A stretch of DNA of 64,000 bases from CAVOGJ01 sp963700865 (lineage in GTDB: Bacteria; Planctomycetota; Planctomycetia; Pirellulales; Pirellulaceae), in the NCBI GenBank assembly GCA_963700865.1, contig CAVOZC010000001.1, forward strand, positions 186,001 through 250,000. Reading direction: 5' to 3'. A program made the position numbers and the translations under genes. The notes below the pieces were generated by a model, which worked only from the letters and a program-made list of their open reading frames with translations, had not been told where the DNA came from and made no database searches. Below, in pieces: positions 50,741-64,000 of this stretch; positions within the stretch are counted from its first letter, which is position 1, and each line of letters opens with the position of its first letter.

Positions 50741-51279
50741 CGAGCAAATCCTGGGGATCACGGCGAGACGGGAAAGGCCGAGCAGGGGAAAGGCCGAGCA
50801 CGGCGTCCGGCCACTTTCCGCGACGATAGTCGATTTGATCGTCCATACAAGCCTGGGGATGGCCCGCGATGGAATCGGGGGACGAATGAGGGGGCACCGC
50901 AGGCGATCAGTACCCGGCGAACCGGCCCCGTCAGGGGCCCGGGTGCAAGGGTGTTTTCATCGCGCGACGTCGATCGTGGCCAACCAGCGGGAAGCACCCG
51001 CGGGCACGCGGCGGGCAGCTGGGAAAGTCAAGGACAATGATCTCCTCGGTTCATCACTGCATGTTTCGCGCCAATAACGATGAGCCGAAAGCCGATCCCA
51101 CGTCGGTTGCTCGACGCAATCAACAGGCCCGTCAGGGGCCGCCAAAAAAAGCATGAGAAACGACCAATAAATCACTGCCCTGCCTGCCCCAGCGCGCGGA
51201 AGCGGTGTTAAAATCCGAGCGGATGCCGCCCGATGTGGCAGCCTAGCGACGCTGCGGTACAAGGAGTCGATGCAGACCC
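50741..51279. other. 539-bp divergent intergenic region with short repeats
   Basis: Lies between the divergent sulfatase and PSCyt1 genes. It contains a tandem duplication of GGGAAAGGCCGAGCA (50769-50801) and a family A repeat at 51081-51102 (GAGCCGAAAGCC, GATCCCACG). No gene is recognised. Confidence 0.6.
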
Positions 51280-54578
<3,299 letters not shown>

Positions 54579-54642
54579 TGGAGGCCCGTCGCCATCGTCA
54601 ATGGCCGCGCGCCGTCGATGGTTGGCAGAGGCGGAGACGAAG

Positions 54643-56102
54643 ATGAGCATGCACCCGTGGCAACTCGACGTGACCCGACGGCACTTCCTGCAGGCAGGTG
54701 CGCACCTGCTGGGAACCGCCGCACTGGCCTCGTTGTCGGGTGCCAGTCCCGCCCGCGGCAGCCAGGCATCCGGCGGGGACCGGCACTCGACCGAGCCGCC
54801 CCACTTCGCGCCTCGGGCACGAAACATCATCTACCTGCATATGGTCGGCGGCCCGTCGCAAATGGATTTGTTTGACTACAAACCCACGATGCGGGAATGG
54901 TTCGACAAGGACTTGCCCGAAACCGTCCGCATGGGTCAGCGATTGACGACCATGACGTCGGGGCAGGCGCGCTTCCCGATTGCCCCCTCAAAGTACCGCT
55001 TCGAGCAATGCGGCCAGTCCGGCATGTGGGTCAGTGAGTTGCTGCCCTGGATGAGAAAGATGACCGATGACGTGGCCTTTGTCCGCAGCATGCAAACAGA
55101 AGCCATCAATCACGAGCCGGCCATCACGCTGATGCAAACGGGCAACCAGATTACCGGGCGACCCTGCCTGGGGGCCTGGACGTCATACGGGCTCGGTTCA
55201 CTCAATGACAACTTGCCCACCTTCGTGGTCATGGTGGCTCGACCGACCAACACCGAACAGGTGCAAGCGATCTCCGCACGATTGTGGTCGAGTGGCTTTT
55301 TGCCAGGCACGCATGCCGGCGTCAGTCTGCGAACGGCAGGCGATCCCATCCTGTTCATCAACGATCCCGCCGGCGTGTCGCGCGAGGTCCGGCGGACGAC
55401 GCTGGACGGCATCCAGGCACTGAATCAGCTGGAACTGGCACGCCTCGGCGATCCCCGAACCCGCACCCAGATTGAACAGTACGAGCTGGCCTATCGGATG
55501 CAAGCCAGCGTGCCTGAGCTGACCGATTTGGCCAGCGAGCCGCCGTCGACCTACGACCTCTATGGCGAAGCCGCGCGGAACCTGGTTCCTTTGCCAACAC
55601 GGCGCTCCTCGCCCGCCGCATGGTGGAGCGGGGCGTGCGGTTCGTGCAGATCTACCACAACAACTGGGACACGCATGCCAACGTCGCCGGACGATTGCCC
55701 GATCAATGCCGAGATGTGGATCAGCCATGCTATGCCTTGATCCAGGATCTCAAGCAGCGAGGGCTGTTTGAAGATACGCTGGTCATCTGGGGCGGCGAGT
55801 TTGGCCGTACGATCTATTCGCAAGGGGGACTGTCCGCGGAAAATTACGGTCGCGATCACCACCCGCGTTGCTTCACGATGTGGATGGCCGGAGGAGGCGT
55901 GAAGGGGGGCACAATTCACGGCGAGACAGACGACTTTTCGTACAATATCGTGAAGGATCCGGTTCACGTTCGCGATCTGCATGCGACGGTGCTGCACCTG
56001 TTGGGTTTCGATCATGAACGCCTGGTGGTCAAGTACCAGGGACTGGATCAGAAATTGACGGGCGTCCTGCCGGCGCGGGTCGTCGAGGAATTGTTGGCGT
56101 AA
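54643..56102 (+). CDS. DUF1501 domain-containing protein, one frameshift
   Basis: Encodes ~486 codons from the ATG at 54643, which follows GGAGACGAAG. A Tat-like signal (TRRHFLQAGAHLLGTAALAS) precedes the sulfatase-related DUF1501 fold: IIYLHMVGGPSQMDLFDYKP, FEQCGQSGMWVSELLPWM and FVRSMQTEAINHEPAITLMQ. A one-base deletion near 55585 shifts the frame; it resumes as ALLARRMVERGVRFVQIYHN, then WGGEFGRTIYSQGG and DHHPRCFTMWMAGGGVKGGT. It is the standard partner of the PSCyt1/DUF1553 gene just upstream, and both are widespread in Planctomycetes. A MITE-like element follows the stop. Confidence 0.92.
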
Positions 56103-56137
56103 GCGGCAGACGGACCACCGTCTGGTGACCTGGTCAT

Positions 56138-56335
56138 TACCCACCCTTTTTCTTTGGTTCATCGGCGGCCAGGGAAGATCGCCGCTGACATCGTACCACG
56201 CGTCATCACGCACCGGCATGCTTCGGCGGCGCACGCGCGTACGCCGCCAGAAATCGCGGCAGCCACTTTCCACCACTCGCGGTTTTTCCCCGCGATTTCT
56301 TTTGGCTGACGGTTAAACGACGCGTGAAAGGTGGG
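56138..56335 (+). mobile_element. MITE-like palindromic element, copy B
   Basis: A ~198-bp element aligned with copy A (3488-3689). It starts TACCCACCCTTTTTCTTTG and ends near GACGGTTAAACGACGCG then GTGAAAGGTGGG. The core ACGCGTCATCACGCACCGG and GTACGCCGCCAGAAATCGCG match copy A. It lies between convergent genes, as copy A does. Its extended right flank (GGCGACTTCGGCTACG) contains the stop codon of the minus-strand gene. Confidence 0.8.
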
Positions 56336-56346
56336 GGCGACTTCGG

Positions 56347-58024
56347 CTACGGGACGGCCAGCGCCTGCACGGCCCGCCGCAAGCGCCCGTGCGCGTCGAA
56401 CTGCCGCAGATAATCCAGCTCGCGGGGCCCCCCTTTCGCTCGGATCAATTTCACCAAGGCCTGCCGATCGGTCGCCGGCCAGCCTTCGAGCTGGGGCAAG
56501 AGCGCCACCAGCGGCGACCAGCGATTCCAGGCGAGCTGTTCTCCGGCGGACCACGTCTCTCGGCCCGACACGTCGAGTCGCTGGGCGGCTTCGGCCGCCA
56601 GAACTTCCAAGCCTTCCTCACGATCGGCTCCAAAACGATCCGCCATCAGCCGCGTGATTTTCATCCCCAAGCTGGGGAATTCGAGCATCCCCAACACATC
56701 GTCTCGTAACTCATCCAGATTGAGGTAGACGTTTTCCGTACACAGTTGCTTCAACACGGAAATCGAGGTGCGATGGCTGGGCCGGCGACTTCATCTTGGC
56801 CAGTTCCTGCTCCATCATCCGTAACCGCTGCTTGCTCCGCGGACGGTAGCCAAGCTTTTGATAGAACCACCAGGCCCCAGACTGCAGAGCGTCATCGTTG
56901 TCCTCGCCCAACTGATAGGGATCGATCATGAATGTGTCGCAGCCAAACACATGACTCACCATGACCAGCGTGCGAACATAGATATGGGCCGACTCGCCGC
57001 CCCGAAACGTATCGAAAATGGTGTAGGCAACTTCCGAGGATTTGAACAGACAGGTGATGGCTCCGTAGCTGATGGGGACACCGTTCTTGAGAATTAGATA
57101 GCCATACTGCGTTTCCAGCAGAAAACGTCGTTGCGGAATCAACCCATAGATCACAAACTGCAGCCCGAACGTATCGTCGATCAGTTGCACATCTTCGACG
57201 TCAGCATAAGCAAAGGCATCGAGATCACGGGAACGCGTGGCCATGGCGGTGTGGGCCAGATCAATCAAACGTTCGCTCTCGTAGCGGTCAAGGGCTTGAG
57301 GCGGTCCCGGCGGTCGTTGTCGTTCCTCGGCCAGCGCCGGTCGCCCGCGGACCAACGGCACTGTTTGAAACACCACGGGAGCACGTTCATAACGCGTACG
57401 GGTGCGACTGGGCGTATCAGAACCCGGCGACAACACCAGCGGGACGTTTAATTCTTCATAAAAACACTGATGCAGAAATTCATCAGAGACGAGTTGCCGC
57501 AGCCGCCGGATGACAAAGGCCGCATCCGTGTCCTGTGGGGACTTGAGTTGTTCGACCCAGTCGCGCACGTCCAGCGCCAGCATATCCAGCGCCGGGGTTT
57601 CGCTGTAACTGGCCAGCAGCGTCAAGTAAGGTTCGAACTGATCCACGTTTTCAAATTCCTCCCAGTCGATCCGCAACTGGTCCGGCCAATGATCGACCAG
57701 CCAGCTCGCCATGGCCGCGTAGAAGGTGAAGTGGGTACTCGTCCCGGCAATCCCCGTGTCGGCCAGCTCTTGGGCAAATCGCCGCAAATCACGCCGACGA
57801 TCGAAGCGGTCGAGCAGCGATGTGACCTGCTGGAAGATCTCTTCGGAATCGGGAAGTGCCTGCAGCAGACAGAGGACTTCGTGCAGCCGCAACACCTGAT
57901 CCGCCGACTTCAGCGCGCCGGACCGTAAGCCCCGCAAGCTTTGCAGCTTTTCGGCCGCCGCCGCCGGATTAAACTCGAACTTCAATGCTTCCAGCCGCCG
58001 CAGGGCGTTGAGGGGTGACGTCAT
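56347..58024 (-). CDS. hypothetical protein with GNAT-like C-terminal half, one frameshift
   Basis: A ~558-codon gene from the ATG at 58024, preceded by AGGAG. The frame breaks near 56780. No named family is recognised. The N-terminal half is helical (LQALPDSEEIFQQVTSLLDR). The centre has ILKNGVPISYGAITCLFKSS and AHIYVRTLVMVSHVFGCDTF followed by WWFYQKLGYRPRSKQRLRM; these resemble the beta-strand and last helix of an acetyltransferase (GNAT) fold. The C-terminus (LNLDELRDDVLGMLEFPSLG) is helical. There is no signal peptide. It is a stand-alone gene convergent with the DUF1501 gene. Confidence 0.7.
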
Positions 58025-58133
58025 CCGTGATGCTCCTGATCCGTAGCCGAGGCCGCTCTACTCGAATATATCGCCACAAGCTGCTAACCTAAAGTCGCGT
58101 TCGAAGTCGTCAGCCTATCACAGGAGATACGCC

Positions 58134-58436
58134 ATGACATGCGTTCATCTACGCCAGCTCTATAAGCTCTGTGAGGATCATCACCTCAAGCTGGGAAGTG
58201 CCGATTTGATCCGCGTGGTCTGTCATCAGTGCGGGGAACAGGAAGTATGCCCCTCGACAATGACGGATGAATATGATGCACGGCAGCGGCAGGCCGAATT
58301 GAAGAAAGCGGCGGGAAAGGGAGCCGGTGACGCCTCGTCGAACATGAGCCGGGTGGCAGGCGTACTCAGTCGCCCGTCGCGACGCGAGACGATGGGCACT
58401 CAACCCCATCAGTCACGCGGCTGGCAATTTGGGTAA
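58134..58436 (+). CDS. small conserved-looking CxxC protein
   Basis: Encodes 100 residues. The ATG follows CACAGGAGATACGCC, a strong ribosome binding site. Four cysteines and three histidines in the first 43 residues (CVHLRQLYKLCEDHHLKLGS, then VCHQCGEQEVCPS) look like a zinc-binding module. The C-terminal half is charged and less ordered. It starts 110 bp from the divergent hypothetical gene. It may be a zinc-ribbon-type nucleic-acid or protein-binding factor; no family is recognised. Confidence 0.65.
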   Translation: MTCVHLRQLYKLCEDHHLKLGSADLIRVVCHQCGEQEVCPSTMTDEYDARQRQAELKKAAGKGAGDASSNMSRVAGVLSRPSRRETMGTQPHQSRGWQFG

Positions 58437-59359
58437 GACATCGCCGCTGGAGTTGAATTTCTCGAAAAATCCGGCGGGGAGTGATTGCAGAACGATGCTG
58501 CCTGGGCTATGACTTTCCGCTGCGAAGAGGTTCGGTCCTTCATCGAGTCACTTGCTTAGCCATTGCCAGCCTCCCGGGTGCGACGCCCACCAGCGTATTT
58601 TGGTCTGTACCGGATCGTTGCCACAGAAAGGCATTGCCATGAAGACTCAGCTCAAAACGTTCGCGACACTCGGCGTAGCGGTGGTCTGCTGCGGTTCTTA
58701 CGTCCACCGCCCAAGCGTCGCTACAGCTCAAAGTTACCTTCCTTGAGCAAGAAACGGCCGCCTGCGACCAACGACGCGTTGTCCGATCTTTTCTCATTGG
58801 AACTGATCGGCTTTGGTGCGGTTGAGATTACGAACATCAAGTTCACGACTCCCGGTATCCTCGGCACCTGCGGGCCTTCTTGATACGGTCGACTGGAGCC
58901 TGGCTCGGGTAGCTCTCGATTGCCGGTCCGGTGCGGCTTTTGCCCGACTCGCGATGAGTCGACGACGGAGCTCAGGCTGCTGCTCGATTTCATCAGCGCG
59001 CGCTTTGGCAGCGTGGCGACAGTTTCACGTTCACGATAGACGTCGACGGCAACAGTCCGATTGTGCGGGTTCGACCTACGGATTACTATACGCAGATGAA
59101 GGGTACGCCGTCGAAGATCCTACGATTCCGGATCGCATGACAGGGCTGTAGGCCAGTTTCGTCTCGATCACGCGATTAGTCACTGTTGAATACGCGCGTA
59201 CGAACCGACCGAACGGCATGACCGGTGCGTTTCAGGACCGACTGCTGGTAGCGGTACCGGAAGCCTCGCAGCATGCTTCGTGTGGCTCTTGATCAGTTGT
59301 TGCGGACTTGCCGCCGTGCGATGGTCGCGACGCCGCTAGGCAGCTGGTCCGTCCATTAG
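58437..59359. other. 923-bp region with a possible degraded small secreted gene
   Basis: At 58639 an ATG opens a 35-residue frame (MKTQLKTFATLGVAVVCCGS) that looks like a signal peptide and stops at 58746. Downstream, short protein-like stretches in other frames (for example DVDGNSPIVRVRPTDYYT near 59040) suggest a longer broken gene. I cannot reconstruct it. No RNA gene is seen. Confidence 0.35.
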
Positions 59360-59567
59360 CCACCTTTCACGTGCGTCGTTTAACCGTCAGCCAGAAGAAA
59401 TCGCGGGAACAGACCGTGATTGGCGGGACGTGGCTCACGGTTATAATGGCAACAGAAGCGGAGTACGCGCGTACGCCGCCGAAGCATGCCGGTGCGTAAC
59501 GACGCGTAGTACGGTGTTGGCAGCATTCTTCTCTGGCTAACGGTTAAACAAAGAAAAAGGGCGGGTA
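59360..59567 (-). mobile_element. MITE-like palindromic element, copy C (inverted)
   Basis: Reads in the opposite orientation to copies A and B. The left end is CACCTTTCACGTGCGTCG then TTTAACCGTCAGCCAGA. The right end is CTCTGGCTAACGGTTAAAC then AAAGAAAAAGGGCGGGTA. The conserved core (CCGGTGCGTAACGACGCGT) differs from copy A by one base within 28. The interior between the left arm and the core has diverged most. It lies between two plus-strand genes. Confidence 0.8.
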
Positions 59568-59662
59568 AGCGTGTTCAGCGGCGGGCACTCGGAACTGCCT
59601 CCGTTTCCAGCTACCATGGAGCGGGTACCGACGCCACATCAACCTCTCTCGCGGGCGTTGCC

Positions 59663-62600
59663 ATGACCGCCCTGACTGTCTTCCTCGTCCTCATCACACT
59701 GGGGCTGGCTGCCTACGGTTTCTATTGCCTTGTCCTCCGGACCACCAAGCCGTCCGAGGCATCCATTCGCGGGTGCTGCCAGGTTTTGGACGGGCTCCGC
59801 CGTCGCGGCGAAATCGATGAAATCGATTACCTGAAATTACGATCCGCCTTGCGGGCCCACGGCTATCCCTTGACGATCGAGGTGTTGGGACCCGAATTCG
59901 AAACTCGACGGCAACAGACCCATTCGACCGAGTCGGAAGCGGCGGCGGGGGGAATTGCGCCGCCACGCGACCAGCCCTGGTCGTCATCGGCTACCGTGCC
60001 CCCGAGCGCAGAACCGATTATTATGGCGGAGCCTGTCGGCGAACCGGTGGAGCGTGTTGCTCCGGAGGTTTCGGCCCCTCCCCTTTCATCCTCCGAGCTG
60101 CCCCGCCGACCACCCCCGTTTCCGTCAGGCCCGTTTGCCAAGGCCGGTGAGCGACAGCGGCGCGGCACAGCGGCCGCCGCGGCCTTCCATCCGCTTGATG
60201 CACCCGATATCCCGGTCGCGCCGCGGAAGTCCAAGAAACCGCTGTCGGACATGCTGGTCGCGTTCATGGCCGAACGCAACATTCGCTGGGGCGAGCTGGC
60301 CAGTGGCATTCTGATTGTCGGCAGTGCCCTGGGCCTGGTGGTCAGCCTCCGCGAGCAATTGCGAGATGCGATCCCCTACTTTCCGGCCCTGCTCTTTCTG
60401 CTCATCACCGCCGCCATCCACGCCGCGGGCGTGTACACGTTGCGACGCTGGCGTTTGCGGAATACCAGCCGCGGGGTCCTGATCATCGGGCTCCTCTTGA
60501 TCCCCCTCAACTTCCTGGCCGCCTGCCTGTTGACAAGCAGCGGGCCCGATCGCCGTCCGATCACCGATCCGGTCTACTGGGTCGCGGTTCTCTCGGGCAC
60601 GGTTGCTTTTTCCGTCATGAGCTGGATCTCTGCCACGTGCCTGCTGCGACGGCGGCAGTGGCCTCTGTTCGTGGGCGTCATGGGCAGTTCGCTGGCGCTG
60701 CTGGTCATCAATCGTGTCGGCACGGATGTCCCGCACCACAGCCTGCGAATAATGCTGCTCTCCGTTTTGCCGACGACGGCTTTTGTGGTGTCGGTCCTGA
60801 ACACGCGTGCGGGCCAGTGGCGACGCACGCGGTGGTCGGGCCGGGACATCGCGCGGCTGTGGTTGAACCTCGCGATTACCAGTTTCGCCTTCGTCGCGCC
60901 GCTTGGACTGATTCTCGTGCGAGCCGCCGATCGTCTGCCGGCCTTCGTGGCCTTGACGCCATCGTTGGTCGTTGCCCTATCGCTGGCGGCTGGCACGGGG
61001 CTGCTCGTGCTGCAGGGATGCCGCGATCCCTCGGCCGCCGCCCAGCGGCTGGTCGCGACAGCGGTTTCGGTGTTGGCCGGCGGCCTCGCCGCCGTGGCGG
61101 TCGGTCTGGGGACCATCAATCCCACGGTCCTGATCGCCACGTCTCTATTGGCCGCCACTTGCGTCGCGACGTTGGGAGTCAAATCGAAATCTCGCCTGGC
61201 TGGCCGTGTCGAGCTGGTTTTTTCTCGCGGCCACCGTCTGGTGCGCCATGAACTTATGGCTGGGCCGCTTCCACTGGGATCAGCTCACCCAGTTGGACGA
61301 TTGGCAGCGGGCCCTTTTCAGCGGTGAGAGCGGCTGGTGCCTGATGACGGTGGGTGCCCTCGTGGCCGCTTGGCACGCATTCCAGCCCGGTTGGATATCG
61401 AGTCCCGGCACGCATGTCGAACGGCGGCGGATGGGCGGGGCGGCCGGCGGCCTGATCGCCGCCGTCGGCATTGGTTTGGCACTGGCGGCCAGTCTGCTTC
61501 ATCGTCAAAACGCCTTCGACCAGTACACGGCAAGTCTGCTGTTGGCAACGGCGGCTGTGGCGATCATCGTGGGCGGTCGATCCCTTTCGCTCAAGGGCGA
61601 AAGCGGGGCGACCCTGGCCGCCGTCATGGTCGTGACGGCACTCATGCATGGGCTGATCTGGAATCCTTTCCTGGGCGCCCGCGTGACGGAATGGACGCTG
61701 GACATCAACATCCGTTGGGAGCTCGTCGCGGTGATATCGGCCGTGATCCTGGGGCTCGCCGCGTTGGGTGCGCGGGTTACGGATGACGAGCCGACCACCG
61801 CCTGGCGACAAACGCTGTCGATCTGGGGTAGCATCCTGGCTTGGATCGCGATCGTCGCGGCATTCCGCCACTTGCCGCTGCATGTGGGCATCGGAACCGC
61901 CTTGGCCGCCGGTGCGGCGCTGGCGCTGGGCCTGCTGGCCGCGGCCGGCGGCGGCGAAGGCCTGGCATTTCTTTGTTGTGTGGCGACGGCGGTGGTGGTC
62001 GGTTTCGGCGTTGCCGAGGTCACCATCGCACAGACCCAAGGACAAGTGGTTATCGACAAGCCAACTGGCGTGTCGCGAATGTGCGGCCCTGGCGGTCTGG
62101 TGTATCGGCTGGTCGGCACTATTCGCCTATGGTCCTCGCCGCTGGCTCGGTTGGCTGCTGCCGCCTGGCGCCCGGGGTCACGAATGGGTGCTGGCCGGCG
62201 TCGTGACGACCCTCCTCGTCCTGTTGGTCGTGCACTTGACGCCACTGCTGGCCGCCGAGTTGTTCGTTGATTTTCCCAACGGCGACGCGGCCTCGTTGTT
62301 TCAGCATATGCCAGTCGTGTATGTGGCATTGGGAATGGTGGCGGCCGCGGTGATCGTTGGACTGCTGACACGGCCCCAATTGTGGCAAGCAGCCGCGTTG
62401 ATCCTCTTGTGGACGGTTGGCTGGTGTCTGGCGGGGGTCGCCTTTCAGCCGGTCAACGCCGTCGGCACGGCACTCCGCTGGCTGGTGCCGATCGGTGGCG
62501 CCGTCGGCGCGGTCGTGATGGGCAGCCGTGGCCTCTGGTTGACGGGCTGGCGGAAACTTCGGACGGCATTACGTTTAACTGAGCCGAGGGGTTGGTCCCG

Positions 62601-64000
62601 GGAGCAAACGCAGCAGCTAATCGACCTGTGGTTAGTCGTCATCGGTGCGATCGTCTTATCGATCACGACGGTGGCGGTCTCCCAAGTCATGCTGCACGGA
62701 GCCACAGCACTGGGAGGACCGTTGGCACCATCGTTCTTCGCGGCCTTGCGCAAAGACGTCTCTTATGGCGGACCGATTGTCATCATCGTGACGATCCTGC
62801 TGTGGTTTGCTATTACGGAACGTCGCAGCCTGCTGGCGATGGCCGGATCAGGCGTCTACCAATACTTTGTGGTGCTGGCTGTGGTCCTGCTGTTTCTTTC
62901 ACCGCACCCGCAGCTCGCCTCTGCCTGGTTCCTCAACATCATGCAGGCCGTATCGATCGGCATGTCCGTCTATGGACTGGTCTGGTATGTCTTTCGAGCC
63001 CGCATCGGCGGAGGCGTGCTGCGAAACGCCTCGTGGATGACCGCGCTCGACGTGCATGTTGCCCTGAATGGGGTGCTGGTCGCCAGCCTGGTCGTCTTAA
63101 TCATCGTGCGATTCTTTCTGTACCCGGCGACGAGCGCCGGTTGGATCAATGAAGCGGGAGGATGGCTGGGATTCGTCGCCCTGATGGTGGTCTCCGGCCT
63201 GGCTTATCGGGTCTGGACGGCGCAAGTGCGCGCGGGCATCGTGACCTATGTGGGCACCGTCGGCCTGGCCCTCTTGGCGTTTTCCGCCAGCTTCGTTGAC
63301 CGCTTCAATCAGCCCTGTCCCTGGTATGCCTTCCGGATCATCGCCGGCGGGTCGACATTCCTTGGTCGGTTATGGGACTGGTGATGACGGTCTGGCTGCA
63401 AGCGCGGCGGGGGCTGGATCGTTGTCGCAGCCCTATCTGGTTTCTTCCGTCGTCGTCCCGGGTGCCGTCGCCGTCGCCTTTGCCACACGGGGGACGCCTG
63501 ACGATGGCCGCGCCTTCTGGCTCTATACGGCGTGTCTGGCCACGATCCTCGGCGTATGCGTCGTCTATGGCTGCCGCCTGCGGAGTGCCTGGGCTTCGTT
63601 GCCCGCAGCCGGTCTGGTAGCCGTGCTGGTGTACTTGCAATGGGATGCCCATCGCTGGAGTTGGCTCTTGTCGGAGCGGCAAGCCCTGCCCCACGCGACG
63701 ATCATCGCTTGGTTACTGCTCGCAGGCATCTGGCTGGGCTATTACCTGAAGGTGCGTGGGCGTGAGGCGCGCGGTGCGCCGCGCCTTCCTGCGAATGCCC
63801 AACATGGTCCTCTGCCTGGCAGTATGCTGGCTGCTCTATTGCGCTATCGTCGAGCTGATACGCTGGCGCTCGATGCAGATCCTGGCGACTCCGCTCGGTA
63901 CGGCCGTCATCGTGCTCACATGCCTGTTCCTGGTCCTGGACCTCTGGAACGACCGCGCTCGCTGGCGGGTGGTCAACCGCTACCTGGCAGGGGTTGCCCT
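59663..64000 (+). CDS. very large polytopic membrane protein, truncated by window end, frameshifted
   Basis: Starts at 59663 with MTALTVFLVLITLGLAAYGF, a single helix, then a helical cytoplasmic part (RRGEIDEIDYLKLRSALRAH) and a Pro/Ala-rich linker. From ~60290 come many hydrophobic segments in series (LASGILIVGSALGLVVSLRE and on), at least thirty helices to the window edge. Frames change near 61195, 62050, 63375 and 63770, but each piece keeps the same hydrophobic character, and the last (MVLCLAVCWLLYCAIVELI) is still open at 64000. Over 1,440 codons are present. No family is recognised; it resembles DUF2339-like multi-helix proteins only in style. Confidence 0.65.

Noticed and set aside
50769..50801. 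tandem GGGAAAGGCCGAGCA as a CRISPR or replication-origin repeat
   Set aside because: Only two units, no spacers and no other iterons or dnaA boxes noticed.

Overview
This window is a piece of a planctomycete chromosome, probably Pirellulales-like. The markers are Planctomycete cytochrome PSCyt1 with DUF1549/DUF1553 next to a DUF1501 protein, two DUF1559 pseudopilin-like proteins, dockerin and PEP-CTERM tails on secreted LamG proteins, paired sulfatases, Tat-type Gfo/Idh/MocA oxidoreductases and many polysaccharide-directed enzymes. The DNA is GC-rich. There is one tRNA (Arg-TCT) and no CRISPR, phage or transposase gene.

Layout. 0-5 kb: acyl-CoA hydrolase/transferase, tRNA-Arg, a small membrane protein, a NUDIX hydrolase, a repeat cluster and a DUF1559 protein. 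5-15 kb: a heavily frameshifted stretch with a Gfo/Idh/MocA oxidoreductase, a large mosaic secreted protein, a second DUF1559 protein and a divergent pair of paralogous LamG/PEP-CTERM proteins. 15-29.5 kb: a sugar locus with GH3 beta-glucosidase, FucP-type transporter, a six-hairpin-like glycosidase, a DUF4432 mutarotase-like protein, a bicupin and two tandem GH42-like proteins. 29.5-39.4 kb: an eight-gene minus-strand operon of acid-sugar type (HpcH/HpaI aldolase, AldA-like dehydrogenase, DUF1537 kinase, PdxA2-like dehydrogenase, Gfo/Idh, cyclase-family hydrolase, Ldh-family oxidoreductase, GHL6-like glycosidase), divergent from an AraC regulator and a PhyH dioxygenase. 41.5-47 kb: a second sugar operon (Gfo/Idh, GHL6-like glycosidase, sodium:solute symporter). 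47.5-56 kb: two sulfatases in one reading frame, then the PSCyt1/DUF1553 and DUF1501 pair. 56-64 kb: hypothetical proteins and a very large polytopic membrane protein that runs off the end.

Working together, secreted sulfatases and glycosidases would trim sulfated or fucose/rhamnose-type glycans, FucP- and SSS-type permeases would import the products, and the oxidoreductase/kinase/aldolase operon would take acid sugars to pyruvate- and triose-level intermediates. The substrate is not readable from the sequence.

Two features cut across the annotation. First, roughly half of the long genes carry one or more frameshifts, some in homopolymers, and the frame resumes cleanly afterwards. Base-calling indels are the simplest explanation, but 5-13 kb is much worse than the rest and could be real decay. 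Second, three repeat families fill the intergenic gaps: a ~200 bp element with imperfect terminal inverted repeats (three copies), a ~24 bp GGGATAGGC-type repeat (nine copies, two of which supply the stop codon of a transporter gene), and a ~31 bp motif repeated in tandem beside a long hairpin.
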